From contig DASXVO010000033.1 of NCBI GenBank assembly GCA_036504215.1, positions 1 through 64,000 of the forward strand: a stretch of 64,000 nucleotides of DNA, given 5' to 3'. The position numbers were made by a program, and so were the translations under genes. The first letter of the stretch is position 1. Every line of letters begins with the position of its first letter. Below the pieces are notes generated by a model. It searched no databases and had not been told where the DNA came from. It saw only the letters and a list, made by a program, of their open reading frames with translations. Shown one piece after another: positions 7,116 through 15,941 of the stretch. The DNA comes from Vicinamibacterales bacterium (GTDB lineage: Bacteria; Acidobacteriota; Vicinamibacteria; Vicinamibacterales; Fen-181).

Positions 7116-8264
7116 ATGACAAGAACGACTTGGGGATTGCGGTTGGCGATCGGAGCGATCGTCGTGGCGGCAGCATCAGCGGCGGTGCACGGACAGATAC
7201 CGATGGAACGCGTCCTCCAGCGAGTGGCCATCCCGTCGAACGGCGGCCTCCGCGGCCTGGTCGACATCGTCGGATTCCCGCAGACCGCCGAACAGATGAC
7301 GGCAATCGGCGGGATGTGCGAGCGCGCGGAGAAGGACGAACTCGCGGCCGTCAGGCAGCGATACGGATGGACGGAGGACGCGAAGCTGGTGGCCGGATGG
7401 AGCCCGCACGACGACTACATGTTGGCGGGCCGGGTCTACGCGCACATCGCGCGCTACATCAAGGCTCGAACGGTCATCCTGATCGGCAACGCCCATTGGT
7501 CGGAAGCCTTCGGCGTGCGCGGCAAACTCATTTTCGACGACTTCGAACGCTGGCGGGGCCCGTACGCGCCGGTCCGTGTCTCGTCGGCGCGCGCCGAGAT
7601 CCTGGCGCACCTTCCGGCCTCGAGCCAGACCGTCAGCCGGCCGATCATGGAGACCGAGCATTCGCTGGAAGCCCTCATCCCGTTCCTGCAGTACTACAAC
7701 CGCGATGTCGAGATCGTTCCGATCCTGGTCCCGTTCATGCCATGGAACGACCTCCACGCCCGGGCGGCCGAGCTGTCGCAGGCGCTGGCGGCGGTGATGG
7801 CCGCGCATCGCTGGACACTCGGGCAGGACGTCGCGGTGTTCGTGTCCGGCGACGGTCAGCACTACGGCGACTACGGGTGGAGCTACTACAACTACCATCC
7901 GTCCGGCTGTGACGGCGTGGGCTACGTCAAGGCCACCGAGCTCGATCAGCGCCTCGTGTCGAGCTACCTGGCTGGCGCCGTGAGCAGCGACAAACTGAAG
8001 GGGCTGTTCTCCGAACTCGTGAACCAGGAGGACATCGACCAGTACAAGGTCACCTGGTGCGGACGGTTTGCCGTCCCCTTCGGCGTCCAATTCGCCGGGC
8101 TGCTGACCGAGGCGGTCGAGCATCGAACGCTCACCGGCTATCCGTTGCGGGAAGGGACCAGCCTCTCGTTCCCGTGGCTGCCGCTCGAATCGATGAAACT
8201 CGGCCTGACGGGCGACGCCAACCTTCACCACTTCGTGACCTACCAGGCCGTCGGGTTCAAGTGA
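7116..8264 (+). CDS. Exported MEMO-family protein (AmmeMemoRadiSam system protein B-like)
   Basis: 382 residues from ATG 7116, which begins a clear signal peptide ([20 protein letters not shown] to about residue 27). Family signatures are [13 protein letters not shown] near residue 95, [28 protein letters not shown], and [17 protein letters not shown] proteins resemble class III extradiol dioxygenases. The usual bacterial members are cytoplasmic and sit beside AMMECR1 and a radical SAM gene; neither is here. An exported, stand-alone form is unusual. Its substrate is unknown. The gene precedes pckG by 55 bases and may share its transcript. Confidence 0.8.
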   Translation: MTRTTWGLRLAIGAIVVAAASAAVHGQIPMERVLQRVAIPSNGGLRGLVDIVGFPQTAEQMTAIGGMCERAEKDELAAVRQRYGWTEDAKLVAGWSPHDDYMLAGRVYAHIARYIKARTVILIGNAHWSEAFGVRGKLIFDDFERWRGPYAPVRVSSARAEILAHLPASSQTVSRPIMETEHSLEALIPFLQYYNRDVEIVPILVPFMPWNDLHARAAELSQALAAVMAAHRWTLGQDVAVFVSGDGQHYGDYGWSYYNYHPSGCDGVGYVKATELDQRLVSSYLAGAVSSDKLKGLFSELVNQEDIDQYKVTWCGRFAVPFGVQFAGLLTEAVEHRTLTGYPLREGTSLSFPWLPLESMKLGLTGDANLHHFVTYQAVGFK

Positions 8265-8319
8265 CCCGACCCGGCCAGATTCGGTAAGATTGATGGGTAC
8301 AGCCCCTAAAGGAGAACAG

Positions 8320-10113
8320 ATGACCAGGCACGTACACCTCGCCGAGTGGGTGAACCAGGTAGCGGCGCTCTGCCAGCCGGACCAGGTTCGCTGGTGCGAC
8401 GGCTCGCCCGAGGAATATCAGCTCATGCTCCGTCTCATGGTGCAGGCCGGCACGGCCATCTCCATGAACCACGTTCGTCCCAACAGCATCTTCGTTCGGT
8501 CCGATCCCGCGGACGTCGCGAGAGTCGAGGATCGGACTTACATCTGCGCGAAGCGCAAGGAAGACGCAGGCCCGACCAACAACTGGGCCGACCCCGAGGA
8601 AATGAAAGCGACGCTGTCCAAGCTGTTCGCCGGGTCGATGAAGGGACGCACGCTGTACGTGATCCCGTACAGCATGGGCCCCGTCGGCTCGCCCATCGCG
8701 AAGATCGGTGTCGAGTTGACCGACTCACCGTACGTCGTCGCGAACATGCACATCATGACGCGCGTCGGGTCGAAGGTCCTCGACGCGCTGGGCGAGAACG
8801 GTGAGTTCGTCAAGGGACTCCACTCGGTCGGTGCGCCGCTCACCGGGAACGACCCGGACTTGCCGTGGCCGTGCAGCGCCGACAACAAGTACATCTGCCA
8901 CTTCCCGGACACGCGCGAAATCTGGTCGTTCGGCTCGGGCTACGGCGGCAACGCCCTCCTCGGCAAGAAGTGTCACGCGCTGCGCATCGCGTCGGTGCAG
9001 GCGCGCGACGAGGGCTGGCTCGCCGAGCACATGCTGATCCTGAAGCTGACGAGCCCGAAAGGCGAGGTGCGGTACGTGACGGGGGCCTTCCCCTCGGCGT
9101 GCGGCAAGACGAACCTGGCGATGCTCGTGCCCACGGTCCCCGGCTGGAAGGTCGAAACGATCGGCGACGACATCGCGTGGATGAAGTTCGGCCCGGACGG
9201 CCGGCTCTACGCCATCAACCCGGAGGCCGGGTTCTTCGGCGTCGCCCCCGGAACGAGCATGAAGTCGAATCCCAACGCCCTGCTCTCACTGAAGGCGAAT
9301 TCGATCTTCACCAACTGCGCGATGACGCCTGACGGCGACGTCTGGTGGGAGTATCTGACCGACAAGGAGCCGCCAGAACTCATGGACTGGCTGCGGCGGC
9401 CCTGGCGTCCTGGAATCGGCCGGAAGGCCGCGCACCCGAACTCGCGCTTCACCGCACCAGCGAAGCAATGCCCGGTCATCGCACCGGAATGGGAAGACCC
9501 GAAGGGCGTGCCGATCTCGGCCATGCTGTTCGGCGGACGCCGCGCCACCGTAGTGCCGCTCGTCACCGAGGCGTTCAACTGGCAGCACGGCACGTTCCTC
9601 GGCTCGATCATGGGAAGCGAGACCACCGCGGCGGCCGCGGGCAAGGTGGGTCAACTGCGCCGCGACCCGTTCGCCATGCTGCCGTTCTGCGGCTACCACA
9701 TGGGCGACTACTTCGCGCACTGGCTGAAGGTTGGCGCCAGCGCCGATCCGGCCGCGCTGCCTCGCCTCTACTACGTGAACTGGTTCCGCCAGGACGCCAA
9801 CGGCCAGTTCCTGTGGCCGGGCTACGGCGACAACAGCCGGGTGTTGAAGTGGGTGTTCGAGCGCGTGACCGGGACGGGGCAGGCGGTGGACACACCGATT
9901 GGCTGCCTGCCCGCGCCGGGCGCTCTGGACCTCAGGAACCTCGACATCACGAAGGCCGCGATGGACATCTTGCTGAAGGTGGACGTCGACGGCTGGCTGG
10001 CTGAACTCCCGTCGATCAAGCAGCACTACGAGCGCTTCGGCGACCGCCTGCCCGCAGGCCTCATCGCCGAACTCGGTGCGCTCGAACAGCGGCTCGTCGC
10101 GGCGCGCGGGTAA
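8320..10113 (+). CDS. pckG: Phosphoenolpyruvate carboxykinase (GTP)
   Basis: 597 residues, the normal size for the GTP-dependent enzyme. It converts oxaloacetate and GTP to phosphoenolpyruvate, CO2 and GDP, feeding gluconeogenesis. The P-loop [14 protein letters not shown] lies near residue 255, with [12 protein letters not shown] and the C-terminal [19 protein letters not shown] that binds the guanine. The start is ATG 8320, since AAAGGAG sits 5 bases before it; an earlier in-frame TTG at 8290 lacks such a site. The gene ends facing the acyltransferase fusion across a hairpin terminator. Confidence 0.97.
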   Translation: MTRHVHLAEWVNQVAALCQPDQVRWCDGSPEEYQLMLRLMVQAGTAISMNHVRPNSIFVRSDPADVARVEDRTYICAKRKEDAGPTNNWADPEEMKATLSKLFAGSMKGRTLYVIPYSMGPVGSPIAKIGVELTDSPYVVANMHIMTRVGSKVLDALGENGEFVKGLHSVGAPLTGNDPDLPWPCSADNKYICHFPDTREIWSFGSGYGGNALLGKKCHALRIASVQARDEGWLAEHMLILKLTSPKGEVRYVTGAFPSACGKTNLAMLVPTVPGWKVETIGDDIAWMKFGPDGRLYAINPEAGFFGVAPGTSMKSNPNALLSLKANSIFTNCAMTPDGDVWWEYLTDKEPPELMDWLRRPWRPGIGRKAAHPNSRFTAPAKQCPVIAPEWEDPKGVPISAMLFGGRRATVVPLVTEAFNWQHGTFLGSIMGSETTAAAAGKVGQLRRDPFAMLPFCGYHMGDYFAHWLKVGASADPAALPRLYYVNWFRQDANGQFLWPGYGDNSRVLKWVFERVTGTGQAVDTPIGCLPAPGALDLRNLDITKAAMDILLKVDVDGWLAELPSIKQHYERFGDRLPAGLIAELGALEQRLVAARG

Positions 10114-10135
10114 CGCGCACCGCGCACGCAGAACG

Positions 10136-10182
10136 AGGGGCGGAACTTTGCGAGTCGACCAACTCGCCTCGGTTTCGCCCCT
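10136..10182. terminator. Bidirectional hairpin terminator between convergent genes
   Basis: AGGGGCG (10136-10142) pairs with CGCCCCT (10176-10182). An inner stem GCGAG/CTCGC (10150-10154 with 10163-10167) extends it. CCTTTCCT follows on the + strand. Its place between the stops of pckG and the convergent acyltransferase gene suits termination from both sides. Confidence 0.6.
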
Positions 10183-10200
10183 TTCCTGTCTGCCCGCTGC

Positions 10201-12852
10201 CTACCCGCCCACCCGCCTGTTGTACTGCTCCTCGAGCCCCCGATAGTCGGTCTTGCCGGTCCCGAGAACCGGAATCGAATCAACGTGGATGATCTGGCGG
10301 ATGTTGTAGAGCGGGCTCAGCCCGGCCGCTCGCAGGATCTGGTTGACCCCTTCGCGCGTCGCCTCCCGGCAGGTGAACAGCGCAATCTCCGGATTCTCAG
10401 CCGGCCCGACGGTCTCAACCGCAAGCACCGGACCTTCGTCCCGGGCAGTCGCGAGATGAGGGAGCAACACGGCCTCGATTGCCGGGAGCGAGATCATCTC
10501 ACCGCCGAGCTTCACGAAGCGCTTGAGGCGGCCCTCGAAGAAGATCACCCCGTGCTCATCCTGCCGGACCAGGTCCCCCGTGCGATACCATGACCGCCCG
10601 TCCCACTCCACGAAGGGCGACTCGCCGCTGTAGTTCAGGTACCCGCTGAAGATGCTGGGGCCCCGGACCATGAGCATTCCGGTCTCGCCTGGCGCGACCG
10701 GCGTGCCCGACTCGAGCCCCAGCACGACGCCGTCCACTGTTGGCATCAACCGCCCAATGCTCCCAGGCACGGGTGCCTCCGGCCGGTTCGCCGACACGAT
10801 CGGCGAACACTCGGTGATGCCATAGCCTTCCAGGATCGTGGCACCGGGACATTGAGCACGGAGCGCCTGGTAGACACCGTCCGAGCACTTCTCGGCCCCG
10901 GTCACCGCCAACCGCAGCGAGGACATCTGCTCGCGCGTGGCCGCCCGGACGATGCCGTGGAGGAAGGTCGGGGTGCCAACGAGCATGGTGACGCGATAGC
11001 CGGCAACCACGCGGGCGAGCACCGCCGCCTCGGTTGGATTCGGGTGATACACGGCTCTGAGACCGCTGCACAGCGGCAGGATCGTCGTGACGGTGATGCC
11101 GAACGAATGGAACGGCGGCAGCATCCCGATGATCACATCCCTCCGGTCCAGCGGGACGACCGAGAGGACGTCGCGCACGTTCGTCAGGATGTTCTCGTGG
11201 GTCAGCGGCACGGCCTTCGGCAGGCTCTCCGAGCCGCTCGTGAACAACACGACCGCCTGTTCCGGCGGCGGGGTTTCCCTGAGTGCGCCCCAACTGATGT
11301 AGCTTCGGACGAGCGCCGCGAGCTTCCGCCCCGTCGTGACCGTCGCTCGCAGATCCTCGGCGAAGAGGAACCGGCCGCCCAGCGCCGACAGATCGACGCC
11401 GGTGGCTTCGAGCTTCGAGAGCAGCGCCTTGGCGGTGATCACGCGTCCGACGCCCAGCAGGTCGAGGGCGTGGACGAGGTTGCGGGATCCGGTCGTCCAG
11501 TTGATCATCACGGGCGTCTTCCCGGCAAAGAGCACCGCCAGGTAGAAGAGGCCCGCACCAACCGACGCGGGGAGCATGATGCCGACGTACTGCCCCTGCA
11601 GATCGCGCAGGGCCGGCACGAGCACGAGCAGGCCGATGACGAGCTTGCGATACGTCGTCTCGCCGCTCGTCTGGTCCGCGAGGATCAGCTGTCCCGGCCC
11701 GCGCGCCGCCTGGTTCAGGAACACGTCGGTGATCGTCGCGCCGTCGGCAGCGGCCACCCGGTCCGTGCCGCCTGACGCCAGCCACGCCGCGCTGGCACGC
11801 CTCAGCTCCGACTCGATCGCCGAGGTGCCTTTTCCGGACGCGGCCAGCACGACGTCGCCCACCGTGACGAGGCTTTCGGGCGTGCCGACGGAGAACCCGA
11901 ATTCCTTCTCGATCCACATCACCAGTTCCGCGGCGGCGAGGCTGTCGAGGCCGAGGTCCTGTGCAAGCCGATCGGTCAGGCCCAGGTCGGCGCGGCCGGT
12001 GAGCCGTGACAGTTCCTCGACCACGATCCGCCGCGTGCCCTCCGGCATCTGCTCCGGGTCACCGGCCATCCGCCGCACCTGCGGATCCGGCAGTTCGCGG
12101 GGTCCACTCTTCTCCCAGAAGCCGTAGGGCACGTAGGTATTCCTGGGCGCGCGGGCATTGTAGAACTCCTCCAGGTACCGGTTGATCGCCATGCGGTCCT
12201 GGTCGCGCGGAAAGTCCGCCGGTTCGACGAACTCGATGAGAACCGGCCGGCGCGGCATGAAGAGCACGCCGTTCAGCAGCAGGAGTTTCAGACCCCGCAA
12301 CGCTGTGGCCACGGCATCCGGCATGCGCCCGTTGAAGGCGAGACTGAAGCTACTGCCCCACAGCCCTGTCTGGCGCACCAGCACGACGCGCGCGTCGGGG
12401 ACCGCCTTGACGAGGATGTCGGTACCGCTGGCGGCCCGGATCTCCTCGAGGTAATGCTGGCGCAGGCGACCGGCCGGATAGAAGAGGAGGTTCTCGCCCG
12501 ACCGAAGGCCGGCGATCGTGTCGTCGAGGGCACGAAGGGTGGCGTCCATCACCGACAGACCCTGGCGCTCCATGTTCGGGAGCACGCGGACACCGAACAG
12601 CCGCGCCAGCGCCCCGATGATCGGGCGCGAGACCTGATACTCGTCCCCGAGCGCACGCGGGTGAAAGCCCCGGTCCAGCACGACCATCAGGATGGCAGGA
12701 TCGACCAGCGCGAGATGGCTGGGGAGAAACAGAACGGCGCGTGTGCCCTTCGCGCGCACCTGGTCGAGGCCGCGCACCTCGATTCTGTACCGCAGCGAGA
12801 AGAGCGCCCGCCCGATCAACGAGAGCAGCAGCCGCAGACCGTTCCGCACCAT
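10201..12852 (-). CDS. PlsC acyltransferase - acyl carrier - AMP-ligase fusion (Aas-like)
   Basis: 883 residues with three parts. Residues ~20-225 are a PlsC-type lysophospholipid acyltransferase with the HX4D motif in PSHLALVDP. Residues ~265-340 are an acyl-carrier domain with the phosphopantetheine Ser in QDLGLDSLAAAELV. Residues ~385-880 are an AMP-forming acyl ligase with VVLFTSGSESLPKAVPLTHE and a YRTGDLVRQD-type hinge region. E. coli Aas has the acyltransferase and ligase only; the built-in carrier would let the ligase load a fatty acid that the PlsC domain passes to a lysophospholipid at the inner membrane. The start at 12852 has GAGG 6 bases upstream; GTG 12864 and ATG 12858 are alternatives. 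Confidence 0.88.
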   Translation of the reverse strand: MVRNGLRLLLSLIGRALFSLRYRIEVRGLDQVRAKGTRAVLFLPSHLALVDPAILMVVLDRGFHPRALGDEYQVSRPIIGALARLFGVRVLPNMERQGLSVMDATLRALDDTIAGLRSGENLLFYPAGRLRQHYLEEIRAASGTDILVKAVPDARVVLVRQTGLWGSSFSLAFNGRMPDAVATALRGLKLLLLNGVLFMPRRPVLIEFVEPADFPRDQDRMAINRYLEEFYNARAPRNTYVPYGFWEKSGPRELPDPQVRRMAGDPEQMPEGTRRIVVEELSRLTGRADLGLTDRLAQDLGLDSLAAAELVMWIEKEFGFSVGTPESLVTVGDVVLAASGKGTSAIESELRRASAAWLASGGTDRVAAADGATITDVFLNQAARGPGQLILADQTSGETTYRKLVIGLLVLVPALRDLQGQYVGIMLPASVGAGLFYLAVLFAGKTPVMINWTTGSRNLVHALDLLGVGRVITAKALLSKLEATGVDLSALGGRFLFAEDLRATVTTGRKLAALVRSYISWGALRETPPPEQAVVLFTSGSESLPKAVPLTHENILTNVRDVLSVVPLDRRDVIIGMLPPFHSFGITVTTILPLCSGLRAVYHPNPTEAAVLARVVAGYRVTMLVGTPTFLHGIVRAATREQMSSLRLAVTGAEKCSDGVYQALRAQCPGATILEGYGITECSPIVSANRPEAPVPGSIGRLMPTVDGVVLGLESGTPVAPGETGMLMVRGPSIFSGYLNYSGESPFVEWDGRSWYRTGDLVRQDEHGVIFFEGRLKRFVKLGGEMISLPAIEAVLLPHLATARDEGPVLAVETVGPAENPEIALFTCREATREGVNQILRAAGLSPLYNIRQIIHVDSIPVLGTGKTDYRGLEEQYNRRVGG

Positions 12853-12892
12853 GGACATCCTCACCGGAACATGAAGGAGGGACCCGGGAAGA

Positions 12893-13384
12893 TTACACCA
12901 ATCGCTTGTGCATCAGGATCTCTGACGCGCCGTCGATGATGTAGTCGGGGAATTCGCCGACCTGGTGGTAGCCCTGCCGCTCGTAGAACCCGCGGGCGCG
13001 GGGATTGAAGGACGACACGCAGAGGAAGAAATGGCGGGCAGGCGGTGAGACGCGGCGCTCGCAGAACTCGAGCAGCGCGGCCCCGACGCCGCGACTGCGC
13101 CACGCGGGCGCGACGGCAATCGACGCCAGATACGGCGACCCGGCAAGTCCGCGCGGATGGACCACCGCGAACCCGCAGGGCTCACCAGGCGACTGAGTGG
13201 CACGGGCGTCCCGCCCGTGCACATCGCGAGCGACGATCACATCGACGTCGGACCTGTGGCAGACGGCGCGGCACTGCTCCAACCCTCGCCTCAGCGTCAC
13301 CCACGGATCAGAGGCGGCCATCAACCGCGCGCACCACTCACGGTCCGCGTCGGTGGCCGCCGTCATCTCGAACGTTGCGCTCAC
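12893..13384 (-). CDS. GNAT-family N-acetyltransferase carrying a palindromic-repeat insertion
   Basis: 163 residues. The acetyl-CoA loop is visible as VAPAWRSRGVGAALL and the C-terminal half as SFNPRARGFYERQGYHQVGEF. Substrate unknown. Starts at GTG 13384, overlapping the last 4 bases of the NYN gene (GTGA), so the two are co-translated. Around residues 55-65 the frame contains VHGRDARATQS, the translation of the palindrome at 13200-13220; it sits between core strands and adds about 11 residues without breaking the frame. It probably makes a surface loop, so the enzyme may still fold. Confidence 0.85.
   Translation of the reverse strand: MSATFEMTAATDADREWCARLMAASDPWVTLRRGLEQCRAVCHRSDVDVIVARDVHGRDARATQSPGEPCGFAVVHPRGLAGSPYLASIAVAPAWRSRGVGAALLEFCERRVSPPARHFFLCVSSFNPRARGFYERQGYHQVGEFPDYIIDGASEILMHKRLV
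13200..13220. repeat. Palindromic repeat inside the GNAT gene
   Basis: GCACGGGCG (13200-13208) and CGCCCGTGC (13212-13220) form a perfect 9-bp stem with a 3-base loop. The identical stem occurs at 51260-51280 and a variant at 51389-51409, so this is a dispersed family. Confidence 0.8.
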
Positions 13385-14961
13385 TCCGTCTTCTTCTTGG
13401 CCCTGGGCTTGGCCGGGGCTTTCGCCTTCCGGTTGGGGCCGGCCGCCTTCCGCGCCCCGCCTGAGGCGCGGCGCCGCTTTGGCGCGGCATCGACCGGCGC
13501 AGCCTCGGCGTCCCCGACCACCGGCTCCGCCGAGGTCCCGGTCGTGGGACCGGTGGGTTCCGCATCGATGATGGGCAACTGCTCGGGCTCGAGCGGCAAC
13601 CGGCCGGTGGATTCAGCCGTCGCGCTGCCCGTCACCACGCCCTCGCCCTCCTGATCGGCGACCGGAGACTCCCCGATCACCGCCTCCTGCACCGTCGCCG
13701 AGGACGCGGTCGCCGGGCGCTGCAAAACCGCCCCTGGGAACACGCGCAACACTCCCTGCCGGTCGCGTTCGAGGCGCAAGAGACCATCACGCTGACAGCC
13801 ACGGAGCAGATCCAGGATGCCGCCGAACCCGTACCGGCGCTCGTCGAAGCCGGCTTCGGCCGCGCGAAGCAACTGCTTGACGTTGCGGACATACATCGGC
13901 CACCGCAGCGGCGTGGTGGCGTTCTCGATGACGCGCCGCAGCAGGGTGACGGCCTCGGCCTGCTGCGCCGCCAGCGCTTCGCCCGCACCGGGCACGTATG
14001 GTGGCGCTGCCGGCTCTGGCGCGCTCTCGTGAACGGGACGCTCCTCGGCCGGAGCTTCGTGCTCGGGCGGCGGGCGATGAGCGGCCGGTTGTTCCTGCGG
14101 CCGTTCGTGCTGGCGGTCGTGATGATGATCCTGGCGACGATCGTGGTGCCTCTCGGCCTGGCGTTCCGGCGCCGCCTGCGCGCCATCGGTCGTCTCGTCG
14201 GCCGGCTCGGGCTCCTTGATCTCGACGAGGAGGTTGCGCCCCGACTGGTTGAGACGCAACAGGCCCGCCTGCGCCAGCTTCTCGGCGAAGTCGCGGAACG
14301 AACCCGCCCCGTAGCTCTTCTCCGAGAACGTCGAGTCGAGTTGCAGCAGCGTGCTCTTCAGCAGCCCGAGTTGCGGGGTCACCTCGCGTTCCGACAGCAC
14401 CTTGAGCGCCCGGCGGATCAGCGGGAACGCCCCGGTCACCGACTGCGTGCCCGACGACCGCCCGCGTTCCGGCTGACGTCGAGAGTGTCCAACGCTCACG
14501 AGGTTCTCGTACGCGATGAACTCGTGGCAGTTGCGCTGCAGGATGACGCTCGTGAACGCGCGACCGCCGACGACGATGACGGTCTTGTCGTACTGCTTGA
14601 GCTTCTCCACCAGGCTGAGGAAGTCGCTGTCGCCGCCGACGATCACGTAGGCATTGATGTGATCGTGGGTGAGCGCCATCTCGAGGGCGTCGAGGGCGAG
14701 GTTGATGTCCGCGCCGTTCTTGTCGCCGCCCGGCGTCAGGTTGCGCTGCACCATCTTGATGGCGTGCTGCGTGAGCAGTCGGCTGTAGTCGCCGGCGCGC
14801 GTCCAGTCGCCGTACGCCACCTTGGTCACCACCTCGCCTCGTTCCTTGATCGCTTCGAGGACGGTGCCGACGTCGAAGGCGACGCCGAGCGTGGTCTTGA
14901 CGCCAATCTCGATGTTGTCGAAATCCACGAATACCGCAATCTTCAATCGTTCTTCCGTCAC
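13381..14961 (-). CDS. NYN-domain nuclease with two OST-HTH/LOTUS domains
   Basis: 526 residues from GTG 14961, which has GAGGA upstream; a longer frame to 15225 adds only a low-complexity leader. Residues ~1-160 are a NYN (PIN-like) domain with VFVDFDNIEIG, GADINLALDALE and VIVGGDSDFLS supplying the acidic residues. Two OST-HTH/LOTUS modules follow, about residues 185-260 and 350-420, both with a helical LL...G(F/I) pattern. A His/Gln/Arg-rich linker lies between them, and a Lys/Ala/Pro-rich tail (KRRRASGG, KKKTE) closes the chain. NYN-LOTUS proteins are thought to bind and cut RNA. Two LOTUS modules plus a basic tail suggest strong RNA contact. The GNAT gene overlaps its stop. Confidence 0.87.
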   Translation of the reverse strand: MTEERLKIAVFVDFDNIEIGVKTTLGVAFDVGTVLEAIKERGEVVTKVAYGDWTRAGDYSRLLTQHAIKMVQRNLTPGGDKNGADINLALDALEMALTHDHINAYVIVGGDSDFLSLVEKLKQYDKTVIVVGGRAFTSVILQRNCHEFIAYENLVSVGHSRRQPERGRSSGTQSVTGAFPLIRRALKVLSEREVTPQLGLLKSTLLQLDSTFSEKSYGAGSFRDFAEKLAQAGLLRLNQSGRNLLVEIKEPEPADETTDGAQAAPERQAERHHDRRQDHHHDRQHERPQEQPAAHRPPPEHEAPAEERPVHESAPEPAAPPYVPGAGEALAAQQAEAVTLLRRVIENATTPLRWPMYVRNVKQLLRAAEAGFDERRYGFGGILDLLRGCQRDGLLRLERDRQGVLRVFPGAVLQRPATASSATVQEAVIGESPVADQEGEGVVTGSATAESTGRLPLEPEQLPIIDAEPTGPTTGTSAEPVVGDAEAAPVDAAPKRRRASGGARKAAGPNRKAKAPAKPRAKKKTE

Positions 14962-15284
14962 GTTCTCGTCCTCGCCCGTCGCGCCGGTTTCACGGCGGAC
15001 CGCCCCGTTCTGCCGGCAACCGTCTGGCTGCATCCGGGCATTCGATACGGGGTGGCCCGGCGCGGAATCGCGCCGGCAATTATCGTGCTCCTCCCACTGA
15101 GCGCAGTCGGGACAGGGGCAGGCGTTGCAGGATTCAGCCGTCACGCACGCAGGCGGGGCACCGCAGGGCCCACCGGCCGGGACACGAAGCCCGGGTGCGC
15201 GCGTCGGCCAGCCGGCCGCTTGCATGCGCTACGCGGCCGGTCTGGGTTACAGGTTCCTCGATGCGGAGTGTCACCGGTAGAGCG
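14962..15284. other. Gap between RRM and NYN genes
   Basis: About 320 bases with no supported gene. The NYN frame stays open to 15225 with a Cys-rich stretch, but it has no ribosome-binding site. On the minus strand GATAAT at 15079-15084 could serve as a -10 for the NYN-GNAT unit; no good -35 is seen. Confidence 0.4.
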
Positions 15285-15845
15285 CTAGTCCTGCTCCTCG
15301 TCCTCGGTACCACTCGCGCTGGTGGCGAAGTCGTCGAACTCGATGGCGGCTTCCTCGCCGTCGTCGATGTCCAACACCCGGCCGGTATTGCGCTCGGGAA
15401 TGGGCCCGCGCGGACGCGCCTCGACCTTGGTCGGACGACGGGCTGGTCCCTTGCTGGTGCGACGCGGCGCCGGAGGCCCGAAGTTGCGCGCCGGCCGATC
15501 GCCGGACGCCGCCCCCCCCCCGTCGCCCATGGGCGCGGACGGCCGATAGGACATCGGAGGTCGCGGCCCCGCCGAACGATCTTCTCTGGCCCTGGCCTCG
15601 CTCACCGCGAGGTTGCGGCCCTTGAAGGGCTGCATGTTGAACCGGCGGATCACTTCTTCAGCGACCGCCCGGTCCGTGAACTCGACGAACGCAAACCCTC
15701 GTGGCCTTCCCGTCTCCCTGTCGAGCGGAAGCACTACCTCCGATGGAGGTGTGATCACGCCCAGATGGGCGCGTAACTCCGCGTCAGTCGTGTCGTAGGG
15801 AAGGTTTCCAATGAACAGACGGACAGCCAATCGTTCCTCTCGCAT
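15285..15845 (-). CDS. RRM-type RNA-binding protein with Gly/Pro/Arg tail
   Basis: 186 residues. The N-terminal ~85 form one RNA recognition motif: RNP2 LFIGNLPY and RNP1 GRPRGFAFVEF. The remainder is a low-complexity Arg/Pro/Gly tail ending in an acidic patch (DIDDGEEAAIEFDD). Bacterial single-RRM proteins of this kind bind single-stranded RNA, often under cold or stress. The start at 15845 begins MREERLAVRLFIGN. A run of ten G residues on the coding strand (15512-15521) encodes the glycines of the tail and could slip. It lies just downstream of the giant uvrA on the same strand. Confidence 0.88.
   Translation of the reverse strand: MREERLAVRLFIGNLPYDTTDAELRAHLGVITPPSEVVLPLDRETGRPRGFAFVEFTDRAVAEEVIRRFNMQPFKGRNLAVSEARAREDRSAGPRPPMSYRPSAPMGDGGGAASGDRPARNFGPPAPRRTSKGPARRPTKVEARPRGPIPERNTGRVLDIDDGEEAAIEFDDFATSASGTEDEEQD
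15512..15521. repeat. Homopolymer C10/G10 tract within the RRM gene
   Basis: Ten consecutive C on the + strand, read as glycine codons on the minus strand in the tail of the RNA-binding protein. Runs this long are prone to slippage and to sequencing error; a one-base change would replace the acidic C-terminus. Confidence 0.85.
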
Positions 15846-15941
15846 TGAACCAATTGTGGTCAGCACGCGCCGCACACGCGGCGCACCTCGTGCCCGGACG
15901 GGCACGGAACCAGCCCGACGGGCGGACGGATCCGGCAGTCA

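Noticed and set aside
10556-11917. 453-codon frame inside the acyltransferase-ligase gene
   Set aside because: Lies entirely within the fusion in another phase; low-complexity Arg/Gly-rich composition.
14962-15225. Cys-rich N-terminal extension of the NYN protein
   Set aside because: No ribosome-binding site, and the first NYN strand starts right after GTG 14961.
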